From NCBI RefSeq assembly GCF_022317005.1, contig NZ_CP081006.1:4278001-4342000 (forward strand): DNA of 64,000 nucleotides, written 5' to 3'. This document shows positions 1-10,637 of this stretch, one piece after another. The number at the start of each line of letters is the position of its first letter. Position 1 is the first letter of the stretch. Origin of the DNA: Mycobacterium sp. IDR2000157661 (GTDB lineage: Bacteria; Actinomycetota; Actinomycetes; Mycobacteriales; Mycobacteriaceae). Position numbers and translations under genes: made by a program. The notes beneath the pieces are model-generated. The model saw nothing but the letters and a program-made list of their open reading frames with translations. It made no database searches and was not told the origin of the DNA.

Positions 1-104
1 CGGTGGTCGGCGCGGGTGGACTCGACCAGGGTGATGGCTCTGGGCAGCGCGGCGCGATCGCCGTCGACCACGGCGTCGGCGAGTTTCCGAACTCGATCGC
101 CCAT
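1..104 (-). CDS. meaB: MeaB/ArgK-type GTPase chaperone of methylmalonyl-CoA mutase (N-terminal fragment)
   Basis: Only the first 34 codons are inside the window; the gene runs off the left edge. The ATG at 104-102 directly abuts the mutB stop (107-105), so the two are translationally coupled. The visible start, MGDRVRKLADAVVDGDR, is the N-terminal helix typical of the MeaB/LAO-AO transport ATPase family, before the G domain. In that family the GTPase loads cobalamin onto methylmalonyl-CoA mutase and protects it from inactivation. Identity rests on the short N-terminus plus the position right after mutB, so it is an inference, though a common arrangement in actinobacteria. Confidence 0.8.
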   Translation of the reverse strand, partial: MGDRVRKLADAVVDGDRAALPRAITLVESTRADH

Positions 105-2366
<2,262 letters not shown>

Positions 2367-2367
2367 C

Positions 2368-4203
2368 TCAGGCCCCCAATCTGTCGAGCAGGTCCGACAA
2401 CGCGGCGACCGCGTCGATCTTGGCGGTCAGATAGCCGTCCGGTTTCGAGTCCGCCTCGGCGACCGCCTTTTCCGGGCCCGCCAACAGCACGTGCGAAACG
2501 CCCGCGGCCCTTGCGGCGTCGACGGTGCCGCCCGCTTCTGCGGCGTAACGTGCGTCGGTGCCGCAGATCACCGCGATGGTGGCCGCCGTGTCCGCCAAGT
2601 CCTCGGCCACCGCTTCGATGCCGCCGGACGCCAGCAGGTTGGTGGCGAAGGTGGTGCGGATGTTGTGTTCGGCGAGCGGACCCAGTGGCAGCAGCAACAC
2701 CCGGGGCCGTGCGCCGGTGTCGGCCAGGAAGGCGTCCGAGCGGTCCCGCAAGGCCTCGAACGCCGCGGCGTACCGCACCACACCGTCCAGTGGGTCACCT
2801 TGCGGCAGCGGGGCTTCCGCGAGGTTGGGAAACTCGTTGACGCCGGTGACCGCGGTGCGGCGGTGCGCGATGTCGTCCGCGCGCCGCGCGGCCACCTGTG
2901 CGATCTGGTCTGCGATGTGGTCCTGGGCCGCGGGCGCGTCGAAGCCGCCACGCGACTCGATGGCCTGGAAGTGCTGCCACGCCTGCGCGGCGAGTTGCTC
3001 GGTGAGGTCCTCGACGTGCCAGGAACCGGCGGCCGGGTCGAGCACGCGGCCGATGTGCGACTCCTCCAGCAACAGCAGTTGGGTGTTGCGGGCGATGCGG
3101 CGCGCGAAACTGCCCGCCGTGCCGGGGAATCCGCCGTCGATGGCGACGTCGAACGGATGCACCTGCACGGTGTCGGCGCCGCCCACCCCCGCGGCGAAGG
3201 CCGCCAGCGTGGTGCGCAGCATGTTCACCCAGGGATCGCGCTTGGCCATCATCGGAAGCGAGGTCACCGCGTGCAGGGTCGCCGCACCCGCGTCAGGGGC
3301 CCCGGCCACCTCGGCGACCCGCGCCCAGAGCCGACGGGCGGCCCGCAGCTTGGCGATGGTCATGAACTGGTCGTCGTCGGCCGTCAGACGGAAACTGATC
3401 TGCCGTAACGCATCGGCAGCCGACGTGGCACCGGCGGCCAACAGCCTGAGGTAGGCCACTCCCGCGGCCACCGCACCCGCCAGTTCCCACGACGCGTTCG
3501 CGCCACGGTTGTGGAAGGCCGGACCGTCGACGGTGATGGCGCGGACATGGCCGCCGTGCTCCCCCAGCTTGACGGCGGTCGCCACGACGTCGGCGATGTC
3601 GGGCGCCGGCCCGCCGCTCAGCTTGGCGGTCAGCGGATCGTTGCCCAACTCGACGGCCAACCGGCTGCGCTGGTCATCGTCGAGAGGGCGCAGCAAGGAT
3701 TGCACTGCATCGACCACGGCATTGAAATCACCTGTGTCACCGTGCATTTCGAAGATCACAGGCACCAGGTCCAGGAATACCCCGTCGAGCAGCTGTTCGA
3801 GTTCCGCGGCAGGAACCCCGGTCGGTCCACCGATGCGGATCACCAGCGCGCTGACCCCTTCGGTCAGTGCGAGCAGCACCGCGCCGTTGACCGCGGCGAC
3901 TCCGTCGGGGCAGGTCGCGGGAAAGGCTTCGGCGACCTTCCAGCCCGACTTGACGTCGCGCAGCGCGTCGCCGCCCCGCACGAAGGGCCACTGCCCGGGC
4001 AGCGGCGGCTCCGGCAGGGTGTCCACACTCGTGTACAGCGGCCGGATCGCGAAGCCGTCGTAGGTCTCCGAATCCAGCAGCCGCTCGGGCTCGGCGGGCA
4101 GATCGGCGGGATCCTTGCGAGTGCTCTTTGCCAGCACACCGGCGACCGCCGAGCGCCAGCGCTCGCGATCAGCCTCGACCGCAGTGGGTTTCTGCACGTC
4201 CAT
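2368..4203 (-). CDS. mutA: methylmalonyl-CoA mutase, small subunit
   Basis: The 611-residue protein resembles MutB over the barrel (for example FARRIARNTQLLLLEESHIG) but lacks the DxHxxG cobalamin motif in its C-terminal domain. This is the hallmark of the non-catalytic small subunit. It pairs with MutB to form the heterodimeric mutase. The ATG at 4203 is used because an upstream extension would enter the divergent promoter region. No clear Shine-Dalgarno sequence precedes it, so a leaderless or weak start is possible. It is the first gene of mutA-mutB-meaB and is divergent from the TVP38-type gene at 4303. Confidence 0.95.
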   Translation of the reverse strand: MDVQKPTAVEADRERWRSAVAGVLAKSTRKDPADLPAEPERLLDSETYDGFAIRPLYTSVDTLPEPPLPGQWPFVRGGDALRDVKSGWKVAEAFPATCPDGVAAVNGAVLLALTEGVSALVIRIGGPTGVPAAELEQLLDGVFLDLVPVIFEMHGDTGDFNAVVDAVQSLLRPLDDDQRSRLAVELGNDPLTAKLSGGPAPDIADVVATAVKLGEHGGHVRAITVDGPAFHNRGANASWELAGAVAAGVAYLRLLAAGATSAADALRQISFRLTADDDQFMTIAKLRAARRLWARVAEVAGAPDAGAATLHAVTSLPMMAKRDPWVNMLRTTLAAFAAGVGGADTVQVHPFDVAIDGGFPGTAGSFARRIARNTQLLLLEESHIGRVLDPAAGSWHVEDLTEQLAAQAWQHFQAIESRGGFDAPAAQDHIADQIAQVAARRADDIAHRRTAVTGVNEFPNLAEAPLPQGDPLDGVVRYAAAFEALRDRSDAFLADTGARPRVLLLPLGPLAEHNIRTTFATNLLASGGIEAVAEDLADTAATIAVICGTDARYAAEAGGTVDAARAAGVSHVLLAGPEKAVAEADSKPDGYLTAKIDAVAALSDLLDRLGA

Positions 4204-4212
4204 CAGGCTAAA

Positions 4213-4224
4213 TGATCGCGATCA
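4213..4224. promoter_or_regulatory. perfect 12-bp palindrome before mutA
   Basis: TGATCGCGATCA is a perfect palindrome 9 bases upstream of the mutA start codon, in the 99-base divergent region shared with the TVP38-type gene. It could be an operator for mutAB, but no known regulator motif is recognised. Such GC-rich palindromes can occur by chance, and a similar core (TGATCGCGATC) sits inside the ripA coding sequence near 16213. Confidence 0.25.
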
Positions 4225-4302
4225 CAGCGCCGGCCAGTGGTCGCCCGACTCACCGCCGTGCCGGCGGGTGCCGGCGGCGACCGCTGCGTACTCTTGGTAG
4301 AC

Positions 4303-5052
4303 GTGAACCCCGTCGTCAGCACCCTGCGGGCGGTCCCGGCGGCGGTGGTCGCGGCGGGGGCCGGCATCTCGCGTCGGCGACTGATCGCTGTCGCGACGGC
4401 GATTGTGATTCTCGTCGCAGTCGCGTTGCTGGTGCCGCTGCCGACGGCGGTGCAACTGCGGGACTGGGCGACCTCGGTCGGCCCGTGGTTCCCGCTGGCT
4501 TTCCTGACCGCACACGTCGTCGTCACGGTCTTTCCCTTCCCGCGCACCGCCTTCACGCTGGCCGCGGGCCTGCTGTTCGGTCCTGTGCTCGGGATCCCGT
4601 TGGCCGTCGTCGCGGCCACCACGAGCGCGGTGATCGCGCTGCTGCTGGTGCGGGCCGCCGGGTTGCAGCTCAACCGGCTGGTCAGCCACCCGCGGATGCA
4701 GTCGCTGGACGCGCGGATGGGCCGGCGGGGCTGGCCGACGGTGCTGGCGATGCGGCTCATCCCCGCGGTGCCGTTCTCGGTGCTCAACTACGCGGCGGGT
4801 GCGTCGTCGGTGCGGCTGGTGCCCTACCTACTGGCCACGCTGGCAGGGCTGGTGCCCGGCACGTCGGCGGTGGTGATCCTGGGCGATGCGCTCACCGGCA
4901 ACGTCGATCCCCTGCTGGTGGTCGTATCGGCGTGCACCGCAGGCGTCGGCGTCGCCGGGCTGTTCTACGAGGCGCGCGCACACCGCTCGAACCGCGACCG
5001 CGCAGCCGAAGTAGACCGCACCGACCCCGAGCCCGCCGTCATTCAGGGCTGA
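4303..5052 (+). CDS. TVP38/TMEM64 family membrane protein
   Basis: About 249 residues with five to six hydrophobic segments and the SNARE-associated/DedA-like core: the FPFPRTAFTLAAGLLFG region near residue 75 and RLIPAVPFSVLNYAAG near residue 150. These match the conserved F-P and R-x-x-P-x-x-P patterns of the TVP38 family, thought to act in membrane lipid or envelope homeostasis. The GTG at 4303 is preferred because the predicted protein then begins just ahead of the first basic and hydrophobic stretch; an in-frame ATG at 4237 is possible. The 3' end overlaps the convergent DoxX-like gene by 14 bases. It corresponds in position to M. tuberculosis Rv1491c (recalled). Confidence 0.85.
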   Translation: MNPVVSTLRAVPAAVVAAGAGISRRRLIAVATAIVILVAVALLVPLPTAVQLRDWATSVGPWFPLAFLTAHVVVTVFPFPRTAFTLAAGLLFGPVLGIPLAVVAATTSAVIALLLVRAAGLQLNRLVSHPRMQSLDARMGRRGWPTVLAMRLIPAVPFSVLNYAAGASSVRLVPYLLATLAGLVPGTSAVVILGDALTGNVDPLLVVVSACTAGVGVAGLFYEARAHRSNRDRAAEVDRTDPEPAVIQG

Positions 5053-5395
5053 CGCCGCGGTTCGTCACCGTCAGCACCAGGAAGGTGGCGAGCAGCCCAG
5101 CGGCGGGCAGGGTGTTGGCGGGGCGATCCCGCACCCTCAGGTGCGCCCCCACCGCGAGGGTGAAGTACACCGTCAGCATCGCGGTGGTGAGCCGGGCCAA
5201 GCGGGGAAATCGGTCCACTGCGAGCAGGCCCGGCACCGACGCTGCCTTGGCCGCCACCATGACCCATCGGGCATCGTTCGGCACGTTCAGCTCATCGAGG
5301 GCGCGGGCGATCGGCGCCAGCGGTATCGCGCAGGCCAGCGCATCGCCCGCCTGCACCACGGCGAGCGCACGGTGGACGCGCGCGACGGTCGTCAC
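5039..5395 (-). CDS. DoxX-like small membrane protein
   Basis: A 118-residue protein with about three to four hydrophobic helices. The AVVQAGDALACAIP opening and the conserved basic residues after LLAVDRFPRLARL resemble the DoxX/DUF4267-type integral membrane family. Its function is unknown; some relatives are linked to thiol or redox stress. The start ATG overlaps the stop of the upstream SPFH gene by four bases (ATGA-type coupling), so it is probably cotranscribed with the NfeD-SPFH pair. The family call is tentative. Confidence 0.7.
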   Translation of the reverse strand: MTTVARVHRALAVVQAGDALACAIPLAPIARALDELNVPNDARWVMVAAKAASVPGLLAVDRFPRLARLTTAMLTVYFTLAVGAHLRVRDRPANTLPAAGLLATFLVLTVTNRGVSPE

Positions 5396-6627
5396 TCGCC
5401 TGCGCCACTGTGCCGGCCGGGCGACGGCTGCGCCTGGTCCTGCTGACTCAGTGGCGGGTACCGCATGGGCTCGGAAGCGCCGGAGGGTGGTCCGCCCAAC
5501 TGCGGCGGGATGTAGCCGGCACCTTCGACAGACGTGCGCGCCTCGGCCTCGGCCTTGGCCACCGCCCGCGCGATCTCGGGATCGGTCTCGGTGTTGAACC
5601 AGTCCGCGACTTCCTCATCGTCATCGTGCCTACGCGGCGTGTCGTCGACTGGCGACGGCGTATAGCGGAACACACCGTCCTCGCCGGGAGCGCCGAGCAT
5701 CTTGGTGAATCCCTGCAGCGCCGAACCGAAGTCGCTGGGCACCAGCCAGACCTTGTTCGCCTCGCCCTTGGCCATCTCCGGCAGCGTCTGCAGATACTGG
5801 TAGGCCAGCATCTCTGGGGTCGGCCTGCCCTCCTTGATCGCAGCGAACGTCTTCTCGATCGCCTTCGCCTGCCCTTGCGCCTGCAGGTAGGCAGCGGCGC
5901 GTTCACCTTGCGCGCGCAGCATGCGCGACTGCCGGTCGGCCTCGGCGGCCAGGATCGCAGCCTGCTTGGCGCCTTCGGCGGCCAGGATCTGGGCCTGCTT
6001 CTGCCCCTCCGCCTGCTTGATCGCGGCTTCCCGGCTGCCCTCGGCCGTCAGGATCATCGCGCGCTTCTCGCGATCGGCGCGCATCTGCTTCTCCATGGAG
6101 TCTTGGATGGAGGGCGGCGGGTCGATGCTGCGCAACTCGACGCGCGCCACCCGCAGACCCCAACGGTTGGTGGCCTCGTCAAGGACGCCGCGAAGCTGTC
6201 CGTTGATCGAGTCGCGCGAGGTCAGCGTCTGCTCAAGCGTCATGCCGCCGACCACGTTGCGCAGCGTCGTGGTGGTCAGCTGCTCGACACCGACGATGTA
6301 GTTGCTGATCTGGTACACCGCCGCCTGCGGGTTGGTGACCTGGAAGTAGACGACGGTGTCGATGTTGACCGTCAGGTTGTCCTCGGTGATGACGGGCTGG
6401 GGCGGGAAGGACACCACCCGCTCGCGCAGATCCACCCGGGCACGGATCCGGTCGACGAAGGGCAGCAGCAGTGTCAGCTGACCCGAGACGGTCTTGCTGT
6501 AGCGGCCCAGCCGTTCGATCACGGCGGCCTCGGCCTGCGGGATCAGCGCGATCGACTTGGCGACGATGATGGCGGCGAACACCACCAGCACGCCGACGAG
6601 GATCAGGCCGGCGATGGCACCATCCAT
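5392..6627 (-). CDS. SPFH/Band 7 (stomatin/QmcA-like) membrane scaffold protein
   Basis: A 411-residue protein with an N-terminal transmembrane anchor (residues 5-27, IAGLILVGVLVVFAAIIVAK). The SPFH domain follows (about 30-190, including IPQAEAAVIERLGRYSKTV). An Ala/Glu/Gln-rich coiled coil then spans about 190-260 with repeated AEGxKQAxILAAEA units. The tail is Pro-rich and low-complexity. The family forms oligomeric membrane microdomain scaffolds. The gene lies 40 bases downstream of an NfeD gene, and SPFH-NfeD pairing is a recurrent, functionally linked arrangement. It matches the M. tuberculosis Rv1488 position (recalled). A GAAGGAGG Shine-Dalgarno precedes the ATG at 6627. Confidence 0.95.
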   Translation of the reverse strand: MDGAIAGLILVGVLVVFAAIIVAKSIALIPQAEAAVIERLGRYSKTVSGQLTLLLPFVDRIRARVDLRERVVSFPPQPVITEDNLTVNIDTVVYFQVTNPQAAVYQISNYIVGVEQLTTTTLRNVVGGMTLEQTLTSRDSINGQLRGVLDEATNRWGLRVARVELRSIDPPPSIQDSMEKQMRADREKRAMILTAEGSREAAIKQAEGQKQAQILAAEGAKQAAILAAEADRQSRMLRAQGERAAAYLQAQGQAKAIEKTFAAIKEGRPTPEMLAYQYLQTLPEMAKGEANKVWLVPSDFGSALQGFTKMLGAPGEDGVFRYTPSPVDDTPRRHDDDEEVADWFNTETDPEIARAVAKAEAEARTSVEGAGYIPPQLGGPPSGASEPMRYPPLSQQDQAQPSPGRHSGAGE

Positions 6628-6667
6628 GACGGTTCCTCCTTCGTGTCCGGGGTGGCCCAGGCTTTCT

Positions 6668-7099
6668 CTAGACGACTTTCTGCACGACGGCGGTGGCGCC
6701 GTCGATCTGGACGACGGTTACTTGATCACCCGGTTCGTAGACATCGTTGTCGTTGTAGGGACGCGCGGTCCAGACTTCGCCGTCGAGCTTCACCTGCCCC
6801 TCGTGGCGCGCCACCCGATCGAGCACTAGAGCGCTCTTGCCTTCCAGCGCCTGCGCCGGATCGGGCAGCCCCGTTCCCGACTGGAAGTGCCTGCGCAGCG
6901 CGGGCCGCACCAGCACCAGCAGCAGCACGGACACGACCGCGAACACCGCGCCGTGCACCCACAGCTCATCGAAGATCAGGCTGGAGCCGGCGGCTGCGAG
7001 CGCTCCGCCGCCGAGCATCAACAGGAACAGGTCGCCGGTCAGCGCCTCGGCGCCGGCGAGGGCCAGCGCAGCGATGAGCCAGATCAGCGCAGCAGGCAT
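6668..7099 (-). CDS. NfeD-like membrane protein (SPFH partner)
   Basis: A 143-residue protein with N-terminal transmembrane helices (LIWLIAALALAGAEALTG and the following hydrophobic stretches to about residue 70). The C-terminal OB-fold NfeD domain (about 85-143) contains LDGEVWTARPYNDNDVYEPG and ends VVQIDGATAVVQKVV. This is the short (NfeD1b-like) form without a ClpP-type protease domain. Such proteins accompany stomatin-like scaffolds and probably anchor or regulate them. It is the first gene of NfeD-SPFH-DoxX and is divergent from the 7159 gene, with 59 bases between them. Confidence 0.92.
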   Translation of the reverse strand: MPAALIWLIAALALAGAEALTGDLFLLMLGGGALAAAGSSLIFDELWVHGAVFAVVSVLLLVLVRPALRRHFQSGTGLPDPAQALEGKSALVLDRVARHEGQVKLDGEVWTARPYNDNDVYEPGDQVTVVQIDGATAVVQKVV

Positions 7100-7158
7100 G
7101 GCCCCAGCCTAGCGCGTAGCCGACCGCATCCAGGCCTAACAACTACACTGCGATCATC

Positions 7159-8013
7159 ATGTGGTGTCCCAGTGTCTCGCTGTCGGTGTGGGCCAACGCC
7201 TGGCTGGCGGGCGCCGCAGCCCCCGACGACGTCCTTGATGCGCTATCACATTGGGCGCCAAAGCATTCCGTGACCGCATATGATTCGGTGGCCGCCGGAC
7301 GCACCGGCTTGCCATGGCCGGATCTGCTGGACACCGGCGCCGTCTCGCTGCTGCAGACGATGCGCAGCGCGGCGCGGCCGGCCGAACTGGTCCCGCCGGT
7401 CTTACTTGCGCTGCCGGTGCCCGGCGACGTGCGCGGACTGCCCGCCGGCACGCAATTTCAGCGCGACGCTGTGACCGCGGGAGAGGCGATCGTCGTCTCC
7501 GGCGACCGGGACGGCCCGATCGGCCTGGTCCCGGATTTCGAGTACGGCGAACTCGACGCCGACGACGACTTCGAGCGGAATCCGTGCGCGCTGTCGTGGA
7601 CGGTGTACTCAGTGCCCGCCGCGACGACGCCGGCTCAGCACGTCGACCTGGGCGATGCCGAGTACGAACTGCGCTCGGCGGTGCGTGCGGCGGCAGAGGC
7701 GCTCGGCGCACTGCGCGCCGGTGCGGCCGATGTCGAGGTCGACGACCCGCGCGGGCTGGTGGAGCAGGTGCTCGAATCCGCTCGCCGTCACCCGTTTCCC
7801 GCTCATGCGCCGGACCGGGCGCTGCGCGTGCTGGAGAACGCCGCGCACGTCGACGCCATCATCGCGGTCAGCTCGGAGCTGATCCCGATCGGCCTGCACA
7901 GCTCGTCGGAGGTGCAGATCGCCAACGACGCGCTGCGGCCGCTCGCCACCACCGTGCGCTCGGCACGTATCGCAGCGGTCGAGGCGATCCTGCACTCGGC
8001 GTGGCGCGGCTAG
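7159..8013 (+). CDS. conserved mycobacterial protein (Rv1486c-like)
   Basis: A 284-residue, acidic, soluble protein with no signal peptide or membrane helix. It begins MWCPSVSLSVWANAWLAGAA, has a very acidic central patch (ELDADDDFERNPC) and an Ala-rich C-terminal half. I do not recognise a characterised domain. The position between the nfeD-type gene and hemH matches M. tuberculosis Rv1486c, a conserved protein of unknown function (recalled). It is convergent with hemH, and their stop codons overlap by four bases. Strong third-position GC supports it as a real gene on this strand. Confidence 0.88.
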   Translation: MWCPSVSLSVWANAWLAGAAAPDDVLDALSHWAPKHSVTAYDSVAAGRTGLPWPDLLDTGAVSLLQTMRSAARPAELVPPVLLALPVPGDVRGLPAGTQFQRDAVTAGEAIVVSGDRDGPIGLVPDFEYGELDADDDFERNPCALSWTVYSVPAATTPAQHVDLGDAEYELRSAVRAAAEALGALRAGAADVEVDDPRGLVEQVLESARRHPFPAHAPDRALRVLENAAHVDAIIAVSSELIPIGLHSSSEVQIANDALRPLATTVRSARIAAVEAILHSAWRG

Positions 8014-8999
8014 GCCCCACAGTTCGGCGTGCACACTACGCCGTCGACCGAAAACCCCTGTAGCGGAGGGGCGTCGGCGCTGACCACCCGTGCAGGCGGC
8101 CTGCCGTCCCGCAACTCGGCGAGCAGGTCGGCCGCCACCCGCGCCAGGTCGGCGTTCGGCGTGGCCGCGCGCGCGAACGCGACTCCGGCTTCGTCCGCCT
8201 GCAGCCGCAGCTCGTGGTCGAGATCCCACACCACCTCGATGTGGTCGGCGACGAAGCCGATCGGACAGACCACCACCGCCGTCGTACCCGCCGCGGCCAG
8301 TGCGTCGAGATGGTCGCCCACATCGGGCTCGAGCCATGGCATCTGCGGCGGACCGGACCGCGACTGCCACACCTGGTCGTAGTCTTCGTAACCTGCCGCG
8401 GCGGCGACCAGCTTGGCCGCATGGGCGACCTGGTGCGCGTAAAGGTCGGCACCACAACGGTTTCGCGCCGAGAACGGGATGGAGTGGGCGGTGAACACCA
8501 GGCGTGCGCCCGCGGGCACCGTCTGCGCGGCCACGGTCACCGCATCAGCGAACATCTGCACGAACAATGGATGGTCGAAGTACTGGCGCAGCTTGACCAG
8601 ACGTGGCGCGGAGTCACCGGCCGCCCGACGTCCCCGCGCGATGTCCTCCACGTACTGCGTGCAACTGGAGTAGCCGCCCCACGCCGACGTAGTGAAGACC
8701 GCGGCGCTGCGGATGCCGTCGTCGCGCATGGCGGTGACGGCGTCCTCGACGTAGGGCGCCCAGTTGCGGTTGCCGAAGTACACCGGCACGTCGAGGTAGG
8801 TGCGCAACTGCTCGATCAGTTCGCGGTTGATGCCGTTGATCGGTGAGACACCACCGAAGTGCAGATAGTGCTCGGCGACGGCGGCCAGTCGCTCGCGCGG
8901 GATGCCCCGGCCCCCGGTGACGTTCTCCAGGAACGGCATCACGTCCTCGGGCGCCTCCGGCCCGCCGAACGAGAGCAGAAGGACGGCCTCGGGATCCAT
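8010..8999 (-). CDS. hemH: coproporphyrin III ferrochelatase
   Basis: A 329-residue ferrochelatase (hemZ/cpfC). It inserts Fe2+ into the porphyrin, in actinobacteria coproporphyrin III, in the coproporphyrin-dependent heme route. Family features are the N-terminal LLSFGGPEAPEDVMPFL, the catalytic His region LVFTAHSIPFSARNRCG, and CPIGFVADHIEVVWDLDHE. The C-terminal CTPNCGA, together with the earlier Cys in NRCGADLY, fits the [2Fe-2S]-containing ferrochelatases known in mycobacteria. The ATG (8999) directly follows the inhA stop (9002-9000), so heme synthesis is coupled to fabG1-inhA as in M. tuberculosis. Confidence 0.95.
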   Translation of the reverse strand: MDPEAVLLLSFGGPEAPEDVMPFLENVTGGRGIPRERLAAVAEHYLHFGGVSPINGINRELIEQLRTYLDVPVYFGNRNWAPYVEDAVTAMRDDGIRSAAVFTTSAWGGYSSCTQYVEDIARGRRAAGDSAPRLVKLRQYFDHPLFVQMFADAVTVAAQTVPAGARLVFTAHSIPFSARNRCGADLYAHQVAHAAKLVAAAAGYEDYDQVWQSRSGPPQMPWLEPDVGDHLDALAAAGTTAVVVCPIGFVADHIEVVWDLDHELRLQADEAGVAFARAATPNADLARVAADLLAELRDGRPPARVVSADAPPLQGFSVDGVVCTPNCGA

Positions 9000-9806
9000 C
9001 TAGAGCAGCTGCGTGCTGGCGCCGCCGTCGGCGTAGACGACGGTGCCGGTGGTGGCGGGCAGCCAGTCCGAGATCAGCGCGAGCACCGTCTTGGCCACCG
9101 GCGTGGGGTCCTTCATGTTCCATCCCAGCGGCGCGCGCTGGTCCCAGCCCTCCTCGAGCAGCTTGATCTGCTCACCGGCGTCGTCGCCGAGGGCTCCACC
9201 GACGATCGCGCTCATGGCCAGCGTCCGGATCGGCCCTGCGGCAACGAGATTCGAGCGCACCCCATACTGGCCTGCCTCCCGGGCCACGAACCGGTTGACC
9301 GACTCGAGCGCGCTCTTGGCGACGGTCATCCAGTTGTAGGCCGGCATCGCCCTGGTGGGATCGAAGTCCATGCCGACGATGCCACCGCCGCGGTTCATGA
9401 TCGGCAGCAGCGCCTTGGCCAGCGATGCGTAGGAGTATGCCGAGATGTGGATGCCCTTGGCGACGTCCTCGTAGGGCGCCTCGAAGAACGGGTTGATGCC
9501 CATCCCGGATTGCGGCATGTAGCCGATCGAGTGCACCACCCCGTCGAGCTTGTTGCCCTGCCCGATCACCTCGGTGACGCGGTCGGCCAGGCTGTCGAGG
9601 TGCTCCTGATTCTGCACGTCGAGCTCCAGTAGCGGCGCCGGGTTCGGTAGTCGATCGGCGATGCGCTTGATCAGCTTGAGCCGGTCGAACCCGGTGAGCA
9701 CCAGTTCGGCGCCCTCCTCCTGGGCCACCCGCGCGATGTGGAACGCGATCGACGAGTCGGTGATGATCCCGGTGACGAGGATCCGCTTGCCTTCAAGAAG
9801 TGTCAC
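9000..9806 (-). CDS. inhA: NADH-dependent enoyl-[ACP] reductase InhA (isoniazid target)
   Basis: A 268-residue enzyme that catalyses the last step of the FAS-II elongation cycle for mycolic acids and is inhibited by the isoniazid-NAD adduct. The nucleotide-binding start is GIITDSSIAFHIARV. The catalytic pair is Tyr157 and Lys164 in AYNWMTVAK. The protein is one residue shorter at the N-terminus than the M. tuberculosis enzyme, so Ser94 there is Ser93 here (VVHSIGYMP). The wild-type Ser and Ile residues of known resistance positions are present. The start is GTG, preceded by AGAAGGAC. It lies 23 bases after fabG1. Confidence 0.97.
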   Translation of the reverse strand: MTLLEGKRILVTGIITDSSIAFHIARVAQEEGAELVLTGFDRLKLIKRIADRLPNPAPLLELDVQNQEHLDSLADRVTEVIGQGNKLDGVVHSIGYMPQSGMGINPFFEAPYEDVAKGIHISAYSYASLAKALLPIMNRGGGIVGMDFDPTRAMPAYNWMTVAKSALESVNRFVAREAGQYGVRSNLVAAGPIRTLAMSAIVGGALGDDAGEQIKLLEEGWDQRAPLGWNMKDPTPVAKTVLALISDWLPATTGTVVYADGGASTQLL

Positions 9807-9829
9807 AGTGAAAGTCCTTCTCTTATCTG

Positions 9830-10582
9830 TTAGTGGCCCATGCCCATGCCGCCGTCGACCGGGATCACCGCGCCTGCGATGTAGCTCGCGTCCTCGGATG
9901 CCAGGAAACTGACCGCACCGGCGACCTCCTCGGCGGTGCCGACGCGCTTGGCCGGGATGAAGTCCAGGGCGCCGGCCTGGATCCGTTCGTCCAGCGCGCG
10001 GGTCATCTCGGTGTCGATGTAGCCGGGGGCCACCACGTTCGCGGTCACATTGGCTTTGGACAGCTCACGGGAGATCGAGCGGGCCATTCCGATCAGACCG
10101 GCCTTGGCGGCCGCGTAGTTGGCCTGATTACCGATGCCCCACATGCCCGAGACCGAACCGATGAAGATGATCCGGCCGAACCGCTTGCGCTGCATGCTGC
10201 GCGAGGCGCGCTGGGCCACCCGGAAGGCGCCGGTGAGGTTCGCGTCGATGACCTTCTCGAACCGTTCCTCGGTCATCCGCATGAGGAACGCGTCGGCGGA
10301 GATGCCGGCGTTGGACACCAGCACCTCGACCGGGCCCTGGTGTTCCTCGACCTCGGTGAAGGCGCGATCGACGGCGTCGTTGTCGGTGACGTCGCACTGG
10401 ACGCCGAACAGTCCGTCGGGCGCCCCAGAGCCGCGGTGGGTGACCGCCACCTTGTGGCCGTCGGCGGCCAGGCGCGCGGCGATGGCCTGACCGATGCCCC
10501 GGTTGCCGCCGGTCACCAGCACCGAGCGTGGGACGAACGGCGGTCGGCCGGCAGCCTCGGCCGGGTTGTCAGTCACGGTCAT
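9830..10582 (-). CDS. fabG1: 3-oxoacyl-[ACP] reductase FabG1 (MabA)
   Basis: A 250-residue short-chain dehydrogenase that reduces beta-ketoacyl-AcpM with NADPH in FAS-II. Visible motifs are the cofactor loop VTGGNRGIGQAIA, the NAG motif VSNAGIS, and the catalytic Ser-Tyr-Lys in GSVSGMWGIGNQANYAAAKAG. The ATG at 10582 (MTVTDNPAEAAG) is preferred over an in-frame TTG three codons upstream because it matches the family's N-terminal length. It heads fabG1-inhA-hemH. The gap of only 55 bases to the upstream VWA gene suggests partial readthrough from the moxR module or a promoter overlapping that gene's end. Confidence 0.96.
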   Translation of the reverse strand: MTVTDNPAEAAGRPPFVPRSVLVTGGNRGIGQAIAARLAADGHKVAVTHRGSGAPDGLFGVQCDVTDNDAVDRAFTEVEEHQGPVEVLVSNAGISADAFLMRMTEERFEKVIDANLTGAFRVAQRASRSMQRKRFGRIIFIGSVSGMWGIGNQANYAAAKAGLIGMARSISRELSKANVTANVVAPGYIDTEMTRALDERIQAGALDFIPAKRVGTAEEVAGAVSFLASEDASYIAGAVIPVDGGMGMGH

Positions 10583-10609
10583 GGAGGCCAACTTAACGTG
10601 TCTCGAGCA

Positions 10610-10619
10610 TTCTTAAGAA
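10610..10619. promoter_or_regulatory. 10-bp palindrome in the fabG1 upstream gap
   Basis: TTCTTAAGAA lies 28 bases before the fabG1 start, within the 55-base gap after the VWA gene. It is the only AT-rich element there and is followed on the coding strand by ACGTTAAGTT, which could hold a -10-like TAAGTT. It may be an operator or promoter element of the mycolate operon; no specific regulator is assigned. Confidence 0.3.
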
Positions 10620-10637
10620 ATCGCCTTAGCCGCCCCG

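Noticed and set aside
5410..7077. A 555-codon plus-strand frame opposite the SPFH and NfeD genes
   Set aside because: It is a mirror of genes with clear domains; the translated sequence is low-complexity Arg/Leu/Gly/Asp.
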